A program made the translations under genes and the position numbers. From Edaphobacter bradus (GTDB lineage Bacteria > Acidobacteriota > Terriglobia > Terriglobales > Acidobacteriaceae): a stretch of DNA of 64,000 nt. The DNA lies in assembly GCF_025685645.1 (NCBI RefSeq), contig NZ_JAGSYF010000006.1, positions 1 to 64,000 on the forward strand, given 5' to 3'. Of this stretch, positions 8,801-16,438 are shown piece after piece; positions within the stretch are counted from its first letter, which is position 1; each line of letters opens with the position of its first letter. Below the pieces are notes generated by a model, which was not told where the DNA came from, ran no database searches, and saw only the letters and a program-made list of their open reading frames with translations.

Positions 8801-9447
8801 CGGGTCACCCAAGACAACTTGCGCTCGACTTCGTCGCTGTCGATAGACTTCGGAAAAACCACAACAATGGAACGCCGCGGCTGAGTATGCGTATCCAAAC
8901 CAGTCCGAACCTGCCGCACCTGTGTCTCAACTAGTTTGCTTATCCAGGCGACCTGGACTGGATCGGCCGGCGGACTCGCTACTGTAAGCATCAATGCGGA
9001 CGTATCCCCGAAGTCCTTGATGTACAGAATGGGCCCCGTTCCCTGGGGGAGATCGTGGATAGCGTCCAGCCTGATCTTGACGTCGTCCAGTTCTTTGTCC
9101 CTGTCGTACTTTCCCTTTTCTGCCAGCTCGAATTGAACCATCGCCGAGCCGGTTCTGGAGGCGCTCTTGATCTCCGTCACCCATTGATTCAGAGCAATAG
9201 CCTGCTCTATCTTCCTGGTCACCAGTTGCTCGACCTGTTCGGACGACGTTCCCTGCCATGGCACGATAATCATCGCTTGACGTACCGGAATGTCCGGGTC
9301 TTTCCGTTGAGGCATCTTCAATAGCCCGTAGACTCCCCAGAGGAGCGCAACTGCGAGCGAGACCCAGGCGATGTGTCGTTGTTCGAGGAAGAAGCGGGCG
9401 AGATTCTGTTTCTTGTCCGTGGACTGCTCATTGTGTTCGTGTGCCAT
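5809..9447 (-). CDS. RND efflux transporter permease (HAE1/AcrB superfamily)
   Basis: This inner-membrane pump of 1212 residues is expected to work with the membrane-fusion and TolC-like proteins encoded just upstream to expel small molecules by proton exchange. It has the duplicated RND layout: one N-terminal membrane helix (about 27-47), a large periplasmic loop, a cluster of helices (about 485-650), a second helix near 680, another large loop and a final helix cluster (about 1015-1185). It is longer than AcrB (about 1050) because of bigger periplasmic loops. In the fourth-helix proton-relay motif AcrB has two Asp. Here the sequence reads GLLVDVPVVSGDAIV, keeping one Asp and replacing the second with Val. 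The tenth-helix lysine region reads GVIVSHIIVLFEF, so that Lys is missing too. The substrate is not predictable. The gene follows the fusion protein by 11 bases. Confidence 0.92.
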   Translation of the reverse strand: MAHEHNEQSTDKKQNLARFFLEQRHIAWVSLAVALLWGVYGLLKMPQRKDPDIPVRQAMIIVPWQGTSSEQVEQLVTRKIEQAIALNQWVTEIKSASRTGSAMVQFELAEKGKYDRDKELDDVKIRLDAIHDLPQGTGPILYIKDFGDTSALMLTVASPPADPVQVAWISKLVETQVRQVRTGLDTHTQPRRSIVVVFPKSIDSDEVERKLSWVTRDMATEHLCSDVRVFSGAGFTGVDLATNLSTSDLQSALRKFANQNLQTDELHPDAWKPAIIDEPANTTAALQAVAGDKYTYRDLDDFTDTLQRSLKTLSIVAKAERSGVLDENVFLNFSQQRLAQYKLRPADLSNILAARNLPESGQTLNARGRTVSVNTTGEFKSIDDLRNVVLGTSPNGTPLYLRDLVDIDRGYENPPSFLNRYTRRDENGRWITTRAITLSVQMKKGEQIGSFGKQVDANLASVRKTLPADLVLARTSDQPLQVHDSIELFSHSLIEALVLVVVVALIGFWSWRTAILIAASMPITLAITFGVINTLGIDLQQVSIASLIIALGLLVDVPVVSGDAIVRELGAGQPRSVAAWLGPTKLFKTMAFATLTNIVSYLPFLLLPGDTGKFLYSLPIVISCSLLAALLVSMTFVPLISSFLLQSQIETPIEERRQRGFTGWYFRTAKKAIEHRKVCLAASLVLLISGGVVFSKLKPQFFPKDLQYFSYIDVWLPEDTPASATSAAAQQVESITRRVAEEYGRSHPEHGHPKDVLQSITTFVGGGGPRFWSSATPEDRQTNYAQVILRTKDNHDTTPLLALLQPELDRQIPGAIIDTRTLETGKPVGIPVQVRISGEDLPRLRAEAEQLKQIFRDIPISARVRDDWGEPSAREVMHVDADRANLAHVTNADVSDSVSAALHGITAGVLRDGNKQVPIVGRMQMEERSQLSDLRSLYVFSRQDTPPVPLDQVATTTLSPVTPKIRRFDQYRTITVQCWPAQGHLPSEVIAAALPNLEAFQKQLPDGFIFRFAGEQKEQVSGFADLTTVLIICISAIYLALLAQFRHAFKPLIVFAAIPYGVVGAIFSLAIMGQPFGFMAFLGIISLIGVIVSHIIVLFEFIEERREEGEELELALIDAGILRLRPVMITVAATVIALFPLAAHGGPLWEPLCYAQIGGLTIATFVTLGLVPVLYSFVVLDLKLIRWEQAEHTASAASEKPAEMPAISGVHA

Positions 9448-9458
9448 TGCTGCGTCTC

Positions 9459-10661
9459 CTAGTTGACCATCCGGATCAGGCTTCCGTTGCTTAGCTGGTT
9501 AGTACGGTTGACGACGATTCGTTCGCCAGGCGTAAGGCCTTCGTCGATGACGACCGACTTGCCGAAGGTTTCACCAATCCTCACACTCTTCAATTGCGCA
9601 AACTGTTTGCCATCGCGCTCCGTTACAGTGAAGACCGAATAGTTATTCGAACCGGATTCCGTGGTCATCAAAGCAGTCAGTGGTACTACAGGCACAGTTT
9701 GCGTATTCGCTTGCTCTATACGGATGCGTGCGATCATGCCCACCTTGAACAAGCGATCCCGGTTCGGAAGAGTAACCTCGATGTTGAAGACCCGGGACTC
9801 ACGGTTGGCGGAGGCGGAGATTCCCGTAATTTGCCCTGTGAAGGTCCGCCCCTGCAATGCATCAAGTTGCACGGGCACCGGTGCTCCTAGCTTGAGGTGT
9901 GCCAGCATGCTGTCGGGAGCTCCGAAGTTCACCTTCACGACGCGCGTATCGTCGAGCGTGAATGCCCTTGTCCCTGCAGCAACCAGGCTGCCTGGTTCCA
10001 CACTCTTTTCGACGATGACTCCAGGCATGGGAGCGTTCAAGCTCGTATCGCCAAGATTGATCCGAGCGGAAACAGCCTGCGCCGACGCAGCGCTCAACTG
10101 CCCGCGGCGCGCCTCGATCTGACGCACGGCGGCTTCCACACTGGCGGTCGCGGAGGTGTGCTGATCCACCGCCGCATCGTAATCCGGGCGAGTCATTGCT
10201 TTGGCGGCATAGAGCGCTTGTGCACGCTCAAAATCAAGATCCGCCTTTGCCTGGTCGGCCTTTGCTCGGTTGAGTTCCGCTTGCGAAACATCAAGCGTAC
10301 CCTGCACTGAGCGCTGCTGGCCGACCGCGGAGTTGAGCGAGGCTTCATAATCGGAACTGCGGAGTCGGGCCAATGTGGCTCCGGCAGGTATTTCGTCGCC
10401 TACCTGCACATCACGCATCCGACCATCGACGCCCTTCACTCGATACAGAGCGGCGATATAACCGGGTTCCTTGAAGGCCAGTTGAACCTCAGTGTCCGGA
10501 CGAATCTCGCCTGAGTAAGTCCAACTGGGTTGGACCTGCTGTGTAGCCACAATCTCCGCCACAACCGGAACCGGCTCTGGCCCCGCCTTCTGCGTCTTTG
10601 CGCAGCCGGCGAGAACCGAAAATGCAGCAAAACTTAGAATTCCAATTGAGATACGCATCAT
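9459..10661 (-). CDS. RND efflux membrane-fusion (periplasmic adaptor) lipoprotein
   Basis: This 400-residue HlyD/AcrA-type adaptor bridges the inner-membrane pump and the outer-membrane channel. An N-terminal lipoprotein signal with the lipobox LAGC (Cys near residue 20) is visible. The usual order follows: barrel/lipoyl half, alpha-helical hairpin (about 100-190, rich in Ala, Gln and Arg), second lipoyl half (the INLGDTSLNAPMPGVIVEK segment), beta-barrel and a membrane-proximal domain ending in SNGSLIRMVN. The ATG overlaps the stop of the upstream channel gene by four bases (ATGA), with AGGAGAAGA as ribosome-binding site. An alternative ATG is three bases later. Operon membership is clear from the spacing. 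Confidence 0.92.
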   Translation of the reverse strand: MMRISIGILSFAAFSVLAGCAKTQKAGPEPVPVVAEIVATQQVQPSWTYSGEIRPDTEVQLAFKEPGYIAALYRVKGVDGRMRDVQVGDEIPAGATLARLRSSDYEASLNSAVGQQRSVQGTLDVSQAELNRAKADQAKADLDFERAQALYAAKAMTRPDYDAAVDQHTSATASVEAAVRQIEARRGQLSAASAQAVSARINLGDTSLNAPMPGVIVEKSVEPGSLVAAGTRAFTLDDTRVVKVNFGAPDSMLAHLKLGAPVPVQLDALQGRTFTGQITGISASANRESRVFNIEVTLPNRDRLFKVGMIARIRIEQANTQTVPVVPLTALMTTESGSNNYSVFTVTERDGKQFAQLKSVRIGETFGKSVVIDEGLTPGERIVVNRTNQLSNGSLIRMVN

Positions 10662-12055
10662 TCTTCTCCTATCGCCTTTTTCAAATCGGCTCGTGCCTTC
10701 CAGAAAGCAGTGAGAGCCTGTTGCTGCTGGCTGTCCGCGGATGCCAGATCCGACTGTGCTTGATATAAATCCCGGCTTAATGCCGCTTCGCGCTTCACCT
10801 TCTCCTGCAACTCTTTGAGCTTCTGCCGTGCCGTACTTTCGTTTGCATCGCTGAGGGTCAGTTGCCGGCGGGTGTTCTCCAATTGCCGACGCGCATTTCT
10901 CACCTCCAGAAGAACGGCGCGTTCAGTAGCGCCGACGCCAACCTTGGCCTGTTCTTCCTTCGCTCGCTTTTCCTCGTATTCCTGGTGCCTGCGTCCCCAG
11001 TCCCACGGTTCCCACCGGACCGACACACCCACCGTCCCGACGTTGCTTGGAAAAACATTCTCGAAGTTCGCCGTTGTGTAGTAACTGAACGCCAGACTCA
11101 CGTCTGGGATATATTCCGCCTTCTTCGCCCGCGCGTCGTAATTGGCTTGCTGCACCTGAAGTTTCGCCTTCTTCAGATCCGGCCGGTTTTGGAGAGCGCG
11201 AGCTTCCATGGCTTCGGGTGTGGCGAGATCGGTATCTGCATCGCCGATCGCCGCAACCCGAAACTGCGTGTGTACGTCCCGGCCCATCAGATCGTTCAAT
11301 CTTTCGCTCGCCGACGCGACCCTGTCGCTCGCATCGCTGATGGCATTCTGTAACTTCAAAAGCTGCGCATCGGCGTTCAGCAAATCCGATTCGAGAATCG
11401 TCTCTCTCCCGAGGTTCACGAATGCCAGACGATGCGACTCCCGGTAGTAAGGGAGTGACGCCTGAAGGCTATCCAAAGCGCTCTGTGCCTCGACAACCGC
11501 GTAGTACGCACGTCGAACCTGGTCGACCACCTCCAGACGCGTTTTCACCTGGTCCTGGCGCGTACCTTCCAGCCCCAGCTCAAGAGCTTTCAATTGCAAA
11601 TGGAGCTGGTACTGCGTCGAAAGCGGCTGGGCAACCGAGACATTCACTATGCCTACGGGTTTTCGCGGGATCTCGACTTTCTGGTTCGTCGCCGGGATAG
11701 GCCCGGTCGCGCTGTATACCCCAAGCGAGCCCGCCGCGTAAGTAACCGATGGTTTTGTAACCAGTTGCGCGCCGAGCGCAGTGACCTGCGTATTCGCAAA
11801 ACGTCTTGTCTTATTCGCAGCCAGATCGTCGGCGGCCCGGAGGGTATCGAGTCTGGCGGTCTTCAGACTGCTGTTGTTCGCAACAGCTTGTTCAACCGCC
11901 TGTTCGAGAGTCAATTCAGAGAGGTTTGACTGTTGTCCCGCCGCCTTTTCAACCGTGGGCGGGGGGGACAAAGGTGCGGGATTCTGACCTCGCGCCAGCA
12001 GCGCCAGCATCCCCAGGGTGAAGGCCAAGCAGGTTGTTCGAGTGCGTCGTTTCAT
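10658..12055 (-). CDS. TolC-family outer-membrane efflux protein
   Basis: This 465-residue outer-membrane channel has a signal peptide (residues 1-23, ending RGQ) and two OEP repeats built from long amphipathic helices. The first starts at LSELTLEQAVEQAVANNSSLK and the second near LQNRPDLKKAKLQVQQA. The C-terminal half is coiled-coil-like and rich in Gln, Arg and Lys. It is the first gene of the efflux operon on the minus strand (channel, adaptor, pump, small membrane protein), an order common for acidobacterial RND systems. The 96 bases upstream hold repeated GTAA motifs that may bind a regulator. Confidence 0.92.
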   Translation of the reverse strand: MKRRTRTTCLAFTLGMLALLARGQNPAPLSPPPTVEKAAGQQSNLSELTLEQAVEQAVANNSSLKTARLDTLRAADDLAANKTRRFANTQVTALGAQLVTKPSVTYAAGSLGVYSATGPIPATNQKVEIPRKPVGIVNVSVAQPLSTQYQLHLQLKALELGLEGTRQDQVKTRLEVVDQVRRAYYAVVEAQSALDSLQASLPYYRESHRLAFVNLGRETILESDLLNADAQLLKLQNAISDASDRVASASERLNDLMGRDVHTQFRVAAIGDADTDLATPEAMEARALQNRPDLKKAKLQVQQANYDARAKKAEYIPDVSLAFSYYTTANFENVFPSNVGTVGVSVRWEPWDWGRRHQEYEEKRAKEEQAKVGVGATERAVLLEVRNARRQLENTRRQLTLSDANESTARQKLKELQEKVKREAALSRDLYQAQSDLASADSQQQQALTAFWKARADLKKAIGEE

Positions 12056-12088
12056 GAGGCAATGGTGCCTCGAACGCGGAAGTGGGGG

Positions 12089-12132
12089 GAGTAATGCCTC
12101 GTAAGCCGTACGTAAGCGCTTCGAAACTTACG
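12089..12132. promoter_or_regulatory. Phased GTAA repeats upstream of the efflux operon
   Basis: GTAA occurs at 12091, 12101 and 12112, i.e. every 10-11 bases (one helical turn), the last two within identical CGTAAGC heptamers. A further inverted copy CTTACG is at 12127-12132. The cluster lies 35-77 bases before the TolC-like start codon. The same motif, in triplicate with the same phase, precedes the adjacent TPR regulator gene. A shared transcription-factor site is inferred. Confidence 0.45.
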
Positions 12133-12151
12133 GGACTGCTTGCGGCAACGG

Positions 12152-13954
12152 TCAGTGCGACAAGTTGAGCTTTTTCAGGAGCTTGGCAAACCTGCGGTTA
12201 GCGTGCAAAGGATGAAAGAACGGCTCGACCGCCAGCAGATTCACGAAGTTGGTTTTGTGATCGATCGCTTCATCGAGGCGCTGGAGCGCGAGATCGAAAT
12301 CTCCCATCCCGACTGCAGCGAAACCTTCTGCCAGCGGAGTGACGTATTGCCGTTCCGCGAGTTGATGCAGTCTCTCCATACATTCTTGGGCTCGCGATAA
12401 GCTGCCTTCCTGGGCATGTCCTGCCGCAAGCAGACCGATATCCAATGGTGAGGCAGATGGCGAGAGACACTGTATCACTGCGTCGTAACGCCGCTGCTGG
12501 AAGTGCAAGAGTCCTTCATACAATCGCGCTTCAGGATAGTCTCGATCCAGTTCGAAAGACTCTCGGAGATGCTCTTCGGCTGATGGATAGTCTCCCTTTA
12601 CGTAATGAAGATAAGCCATCCGCGCGCAGTCGCTTGCCGAGAGCGGGTCCAGTTCAGTTGAGCGGCAAAGTCCAGACTCTGCCGCGCTGAAGTCTCCCTG
12701 GCACAATAAAGCCATGGCACGAAACATGTGAGCCGGCGCGTGACTGGGTTGTTGTTTTATCGCGCGGTCATACATCCTGTCGGCTTCATCCCAACGATGC
12801 TCAAACCAGGCACGAAGTCCGCCCAGCACCGCGCAGGTGTCACCGGACTCAGGATCGAGAGCATATCCGCGTTCTGCGTTTGCCTTTACTTCTGGATACA
12901 CATCACGGCCGGGGACCATCCCGAACTGGGCAAGAAGGCCGCTCGCCGCAGCCATGCCGCTGTAAGCAAGAGCATAGTTCGGATAAGTCTCTGTGAGCCC
13001 TCGGAGCTGCTCCAGGGCGGCGTACAGCGTTTCAGGCGACTGCTGGTGAATCAGAAATCGAGCTCGCAGGTACCTTGTATATGCGTCAAGATCTGGAGCT
13101 GAGGGCCGCGCAGGCCCTTGTACTTCCGGCATGTGAAGCCTGAGTAGGTCCGCAACAGATTTTGCAATTTCTTCCTGAATCGCAAACACATCCTGGAGCT
13201 CGCGGCGAAACGTCTCCGACCAGACGTGATGACCCGATTCGGTCTGAATCGCCTGGGCAGTGATCCGCAGCTGTTCGCCGGCCTTCCTGACGCTTCCTTC
13301 GATGACAAGATTCGCGCCGAGACGCTGCCCTACTTCTCGGATATCGATGTTGGCGCCCTTAAAGTGAAATGCCGATGTCCGCGCAATCACATTCAAACCG
13401 GACACCCGCGTAAGCGAGTTCGTGATCTCTTCACTGATCCCGTCGCAAAAATAGTCCTGCTCCGGCTCCGGACTCATGTTCACGAACGGCAACACGGCAA
13501 CGCATATACGGCCGGGCGGCGGTGCTGCGCCAATCTCTTCGCGGTGCTTTGCCGGCTGGGCGTCAAGCCACCGGAAGACCGGGACATAACTGCCCGGCCG
13601 CAATCCAATCAGAACCGGATCCGTACCCTGCCCTTCCTCGTAATAGGCCTTCAACTTCGCTCTGAGACGACGAGCCTCGACCCGAACAATCGCGTCGATG
13701 TTCGGATCGTACTCCGAGGTGCGGTCGAACACCTCCATTGCAATCGAGAACTCCTTGAGGCTATCGATATCTCCATTGATTGTCCGATTCACGATGTGCG
13801 TCAGAAACCGGCATAACCGGACTGACGAAACGAAACCAGGGCTATTCACCACGCGCGCCAACTGGTCGCGAACCGCCGTCGCCGGCACGGCGGCAGAGTT
13901 AGCGAGAGATTTTTCCGATGACAACGGCGGCGTTGGCACGTGCTTCTCCCCCAT
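12152..13954 (-). CDS. TPR regulator with N-terminal winged-helix-like and FlgO-like domains
   Basis: This 600-residue soluble protein starts with a roughly 100-residue domain typical of acidobacterial regulators (about 24-129: RFLTHIV, then LKEFSIAMEVF, IVRVEARRLRAKLKAYY and the GSYVPVF ending), which probably folds as a winged helix. It is followed by the FlgO/TolB-N-like domain (about 150-270: VAVLPFVNMS, DYFCDGISEEITNSL, then LGANLVIEGSVRKAGEQLRITAQ). Several TPR repeats from about 290 to 590 (YPNYALAYSGMA, HAPAHMFRAMALL, YPEARLYEGLLHF) make a protein-interaction surface. The gene reads towards the RND operon, whose first gene starts 97 bases beyond its stop. Control of efflux by this protein is a reasonable inference supported by shared upstream repeats. 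Confidence 0.8.
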   Translation of the reverse strand: MGEKHVPTPPLSSEKSLANSAAVPATAVRDQLARVVNSPGFVSSVRLCRFLTHIVNRTINGDIDSLKEFSIAMEVFDRTSEYDPNIDAIVRVEARRLRAKLKAYYEEGQGTDPVLIGLRPGSYVPVFRWLDAQPAKHREEIGAAPPPGRICVAVLPFVNMSPEPEQDYFCDGISEEITNSLTRVSGLNVIARTSAFHFKGANIDIREVGQRLGANLVIEGSVRKAGEQLRITAQAIQTESGHHVWSETFRRELQDVFAIQEEIAKSVADLLRLHMPEVQGPARPSAPDLDAYTRYLRARFLIHQQSPETLYAALEQLRGLTETYPNYALAYSGMAAASGLLAQFGMVPGRDVYPEVKANAERGYALDPESGDTCAVLGGLRAWFEHRWDEADRMYDRAIKQQPSHAPAHMFRAMALLCQGDFSAAESGLCRSTELDPLSASDCARMAYLHYVKGDYPSAEEHLRESFELDRDYPEARLYEGLLHFQQRRYDAVIQCLSPSASPLDIGLLAAGHAQEGSLSRAQECMERLHQLAERQYVTPLAEGFAAVGMGDFDLALQRLDEAIDHKTNFVNLLAVEPFFHPLHANRRFAKLLKKLNLSH

Positions 13955-13981
13955 TCATTATGCTCCACGAGACTTCGCAGT

Positions 13982-14008
13982 GTTACGTCGAGCTTACGGC
14001 GGCTTACG
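13982..14008. promoter_or_regulatory. Three phased CGTAA repeats between the TPR regulator and receiver-like gene
   Basis: Read on the minus strand, CGTAAG (14003-14008), CGTAAG (13993-13998) and CGTAAC (13982-13987) follow each other at 10 and 11 bases. They lie 28-54 bases upstream of the TPR regulator start and 55-81 bases upstream of the divergent receiver-like gene. The match to the repeats at 12089-12132 suggests one factor, perhaps the TPR protein itself, controls both transcription units. Confidence 0.45.
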
Positions 14009-14062
14009 GCCAATCGAAGGCCAGAGCGCTTAGCGTGGAATCCGGTAGTCGTTAGTGAATCG

Positions 14063-14458
14063 ATGCAGACATACAAAAGAGCAGGAACAATAATTTTCGT
14101 GTCCAACAGGAGCCCGGAAGCCACCGTCGCGCAGGATTTCGAAGCGAAAGGACTAATTGTGCAGTGGGCGCGCAGCATCACAGCGGCGGTTGATTTGCTC
14201 AACTCGGCGCGCGAGAAGACCGTGATCGTCACGGAACTCGCCCTGGCTGATGGTAATTGGAGAGATCTCGTCGAACGGGTCAATTGCATCGATATCAATC
14301 TCTCAACTTCAATTGTCCTTGTGACTCCTTCGAGTACGGCGGAACTCTGGTGGGACGCGCTCGAATGCGGTATCGATGACATTCTGCCCGCGTCTCTCCT
14401 GGCCTCTCGCTTATGTCAACTTCTACAGGAGAATAGTTTCGATGAACGGAACCAATAG
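14063..14458 (+). CDS. Atypical response-regulator receiver-like protein
   Basis: The 131-residue product follows the beta-alpha pattern of a receiver domain with no output domain. Strand 1 is TIIFVSN, but the acidic pair that binds Mg is absent. Strand 3 reads VIVTELALADG, with Glu58 where the phospho-acceptor Asp is expected. Strand 4 is SIVLVTPSS (conserved Thr/Ser retained), and the strand 5 region is GIDDILPAS, without the conserved Lys. Asp-to-Glu often mimics the phosphorylated state, so this may be a constitutively active or phosphorylation-independent receiver. The start ATG 14063 is chosen because longer frames extend into the divergent promoter. It overlaps the next (broken) gene by 17 bases, suggesting coupling. 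Confidence 0.65.
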   Translation: MQTYKRAGTIIFVSNRSPEATVAQDFEAKGLIVQWARSITAAVDLLNSAREKTVIVTELALADGNWRDLVERVNCIDINLSTSIVLVTPSSTAELWWDALECGIDDILPASLLASRLCQLLQENSFDERNQ

Positions 14459-14999
14459 TTCGGCAAAGCATTACGACATGGTGGTGATCGGCTCCGGCGC
14501 TGCCGGACATCACGGGGCAATTCAGGCCGCCAAACTCGGCAAAAAGGTTGCGCTGGTCGAACGCTTTATAGCTCTTGGAGGGGCCAGTATCAACACCGGC
14601 ACGATTCCGAGCAAGACACTTCGGGAGGCTGTCCTGCGTTCTACCCGATCGGGGTCCACGGATCGCCGCATCTCGGCCTCAAACCTGGCACTGAGAATCG
14701 AGGAAGTCGCGTCGAACGAAGTTCGGGTGTTTGAAAATCAGTTTCGCCGCAACGATATCGATGCGTTGATTGGCAATGCTTCCTTTTCAGGACCCCACAC
14801 AATTCGGGTTGCGAATCAGGAAGAAGAGTATTTCTGCCACGCGGATCATATATTGATTGCTACTGGCTCGAGGCCCGCTCATAACGACGCGATTCCTGTG
14901 GACGACGTCTCCATTATCGATACAGACGCGATTCGCCGGTTACGAACGGAGCACCACGTGTTGACTATCGTCGGGGGTGGCGTGATCGCTATTGAGTAA
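14442..14999 (+). pseudogene. sthA: Truncated soluble pyridine nucleotide transhydrogenase-like flavoprotein
   Basis: The 185 residues match the N-terminal FAD half of SthA / dihydrolipoamide dehydrogenase-type enzymes. They show IGSGAAGHHGAIQAAKLG, the SthA-like GTIPSKTLREAVLRS motif in place of the disulphide CxxxxC, and ATGSRPAH. The reading frame stops right after the start of the NAD(P)-binding fold (TIVGGGVIAIE), where family members continue with YASMF and about 280 more residues. The lost part includes the NADP site and the dimer interface, so the product cannot be functional. The break lies 415 bases from the left end of the tRNA-Cys island, and no continuation is found in the following DNA, so a deletion or insertion junction is likely. 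The ribosome-binding site CAGGAG is intact. Confidence 0.8.
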
Positions 15000-15414
15000 G
15001 TTGCACACGTCAGATGGCAGCCTGGCCGAGTGCAGTTGGACAGCGTTACGGTTCACCCCTTCTCCCGTCGACCTCAACCCGTGAAGAGTAGAGGTCGACT
15101 GTATAGAAACAGGGGCACAAATGAGGGCACTCTCGTTTTCGGAAAGTGCTCCCTATAAGCCTTTTCGTTTCCCACCGCTCCGGCTAACGCTATGATTCCA
15201 TGGATCTTCAGTAGATTGACACGGTAGAAGTCTGCGCCCCCCAAACAGCCGCCGAATGTGCCTTTCGTCTCACATCGCTCCGTCTGTCACAGTGACATGT
15301 CGAGGACTAGACAAAGGTCAGGCGCCGGTAAAAGCGGACAAAAAGTGGACCGAAAACATGTTCAACTAGCAAATCGCGCTGATAACTTAGATACTTAGAT
15401 TGAGATCAGTCAGG
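15000..15414. other. Degenerate junction DNA left of the tRNA-Cys fragment
   Basis: No gene is seen. Near its right end, GCGGACAAAAAGTGGACC (15334-15351) contains GGAC twice, 11 bases apart, with an A tract between. This layout resembles the arm-type integrase site at 15512-15531 and may be the remnant of a different integrated element ending at the same tRNA. The upstream part directly follows the truncated SthA-like gene. Confidence 0.35.
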
Positions 15415-15461
15415 GTCTGCAAAACCTTTATGCGTCGGTTCGATCCCGACCCGCGCCTCCA
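15415..15461 (+). repeat. tRNA-Cys 3' fragment, left copy (att-like)
   Basis: The sequence gives a good anticodon loop CTGCAAA (anticodon GCA, U33 present), with its stem starting three bases before the repeat. A variable region, the T arm with GGTTCGATCC, and the acceptor 3' strand with CCA (ending CGCGCCTCCA) follow. The 5' half of a tRNA is absent: the bases before 15411 cannot form a D arm or a 5' acceptor strand. It is a partial gene and matches the copy at 41297-41343 at 45 of 47 positions. Confidence 0.85.
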
Positions 15462-15478
15462 TAATATTTCAGCGACTT

Positions 15479-15496
15479 AGCTCCCGATAGGGGGCT
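15479..15496 (+). terminator. Hairpin just after the tRNA-Cys fragment
   Basis: AGCTCCC (15479-15485) pairs with GGGGGCT (15490-15496) around a GATA loop, with one G-T pair, and TATTT follows shortly after. It lies 17 bases after the CCA end, where a tRNA terminator is expected. The right copy of the tRNA fragment has no such hairpin. Confidence 0.5.
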
Positions 15497-15511
15497 TCGC
15501 TATTTAACCAG

Positions 15512-15531
15512 TGTGGGGACTTTTGTGGGGA
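15512..15531 (+). repeat. Island-end direct repeat, left copy
   Basis: TGTGGGGACTTTTGTGGGGA consists of two TGTGGGGA units separated by CTTT. An identical 20-nt copy is found at 41171-41190 near the other end of the island. Tandem short repeats just inside element ends are the usual form of arm-type binding sites of tyrosine integrases. That function is inferred. Confidence 0.6.
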
Positions 15532-15830
15532 CCCTATGCATTCGCGAACATTATCGACAATTCGGGCAGTTCTGGCCGATGCACCGCAGTCACCGAAAAT
15601 CGCGTTTTCTGTGCACTTCGCTTCTTCGCTAATTGAACGACTGTTCTACCCAAAGGATCTGAATCACCATTAGCCGCGCCGCCGCTTACGCCGGTTACAT
15701 TGACTACTTTACACATGCCGACTTATCAGTACTGACTGCAGGGCATATGGTTGAAGCGCTTCAAAGGGTGCGTTATGTTAGGCTTATCGCAAACCCAATG
15801 ACCCCTTACAGTAGTAGCAGTGCATCCTAA

Positions 15831-16376
15831 AGATGCTGCAATGGTGACGGCTTCCTGAATCAGCGGTTCGCGTTCAATTGGCGCTGGTCCCGCAATGGCG
15901 AGCCAATCGGCAATATCGATATTTGCCCGCAGGAGGACCACATAACGCTGTCCTACCGCCACCGCAGAGACGGCCAAGACTGGGAAAGCAAAGAATACTC
16001 CGTTCAATTGGAACGCACCCGCTGCCACTACGGTGGCGAGCGCGTCTGGTTTCGCTGCCCTGCTCTGGGATGCGGTTGACGTGTGGCCGTCCTTTACGGA
16101 GGCCCGGTTTTCGCTTGCCGACATTGCTACCGATTGGCCTATTCGAGCCAGCGTCAATCCTTCAGTGACCGCGCGGCGGCGCGCGTGGAGGCTATCCGAG
16201 AGCGTTTAGGCGGATGGGGCACGATCTTTGACCCGACTCCCTGGAGACCCAAAGGCATGCATCGCACCACCTACCGGCGTCTCGTTTGGAAGTATGAGAC
16301 TGCCCGTTATGACTCTGTCGTTGAGTTTGCGGCTCGCATGGGGATGCTGCCAAATGACGCGCTAGAACTTGGCTGA
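15831..16376 (+). pseudogene. Disrupted gene of the MGGSGSG-type hypothetical family
   Basis: One frame can be read from 15831 to the stop ending at 16376, with a single internal TGA at 16077-16079. Before it stand DGFLNQRFAFNWRWSRNGEP and YRHRRDGQDW, then TRCHYGGERVWFRCPALGCG. After it come RVAVLYGGPVFACRHCYRLA and later WRPKGMHRTTYRRL. This matches, from memory of the family, a hypothetical protein widespread in mobile regions of Proteobacteria, with zinc-ribbon cysteines (CPALGCG and CRHC) and CGRRVA where CG-stop-RVA now stands. A CGA-to-TGA change would explain the stop. The 5' end (start codon and MGGSGSG leader) is missing as well. Confidence 0.65.
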
Positions 16377-16438
16377 TGGCGCTGTCCTCGCGCGCGGCTG
16401 GCGCTCTTCCCTCACCGATGCTGACATCATCCACAACC

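Noticed and set aside
15726..16157. Minus-strand open frame across the disrupted hypothetical gene
   Set aside because: The plus strand reads the recognised family on both sides of the stop; the minus frame has no similarity.
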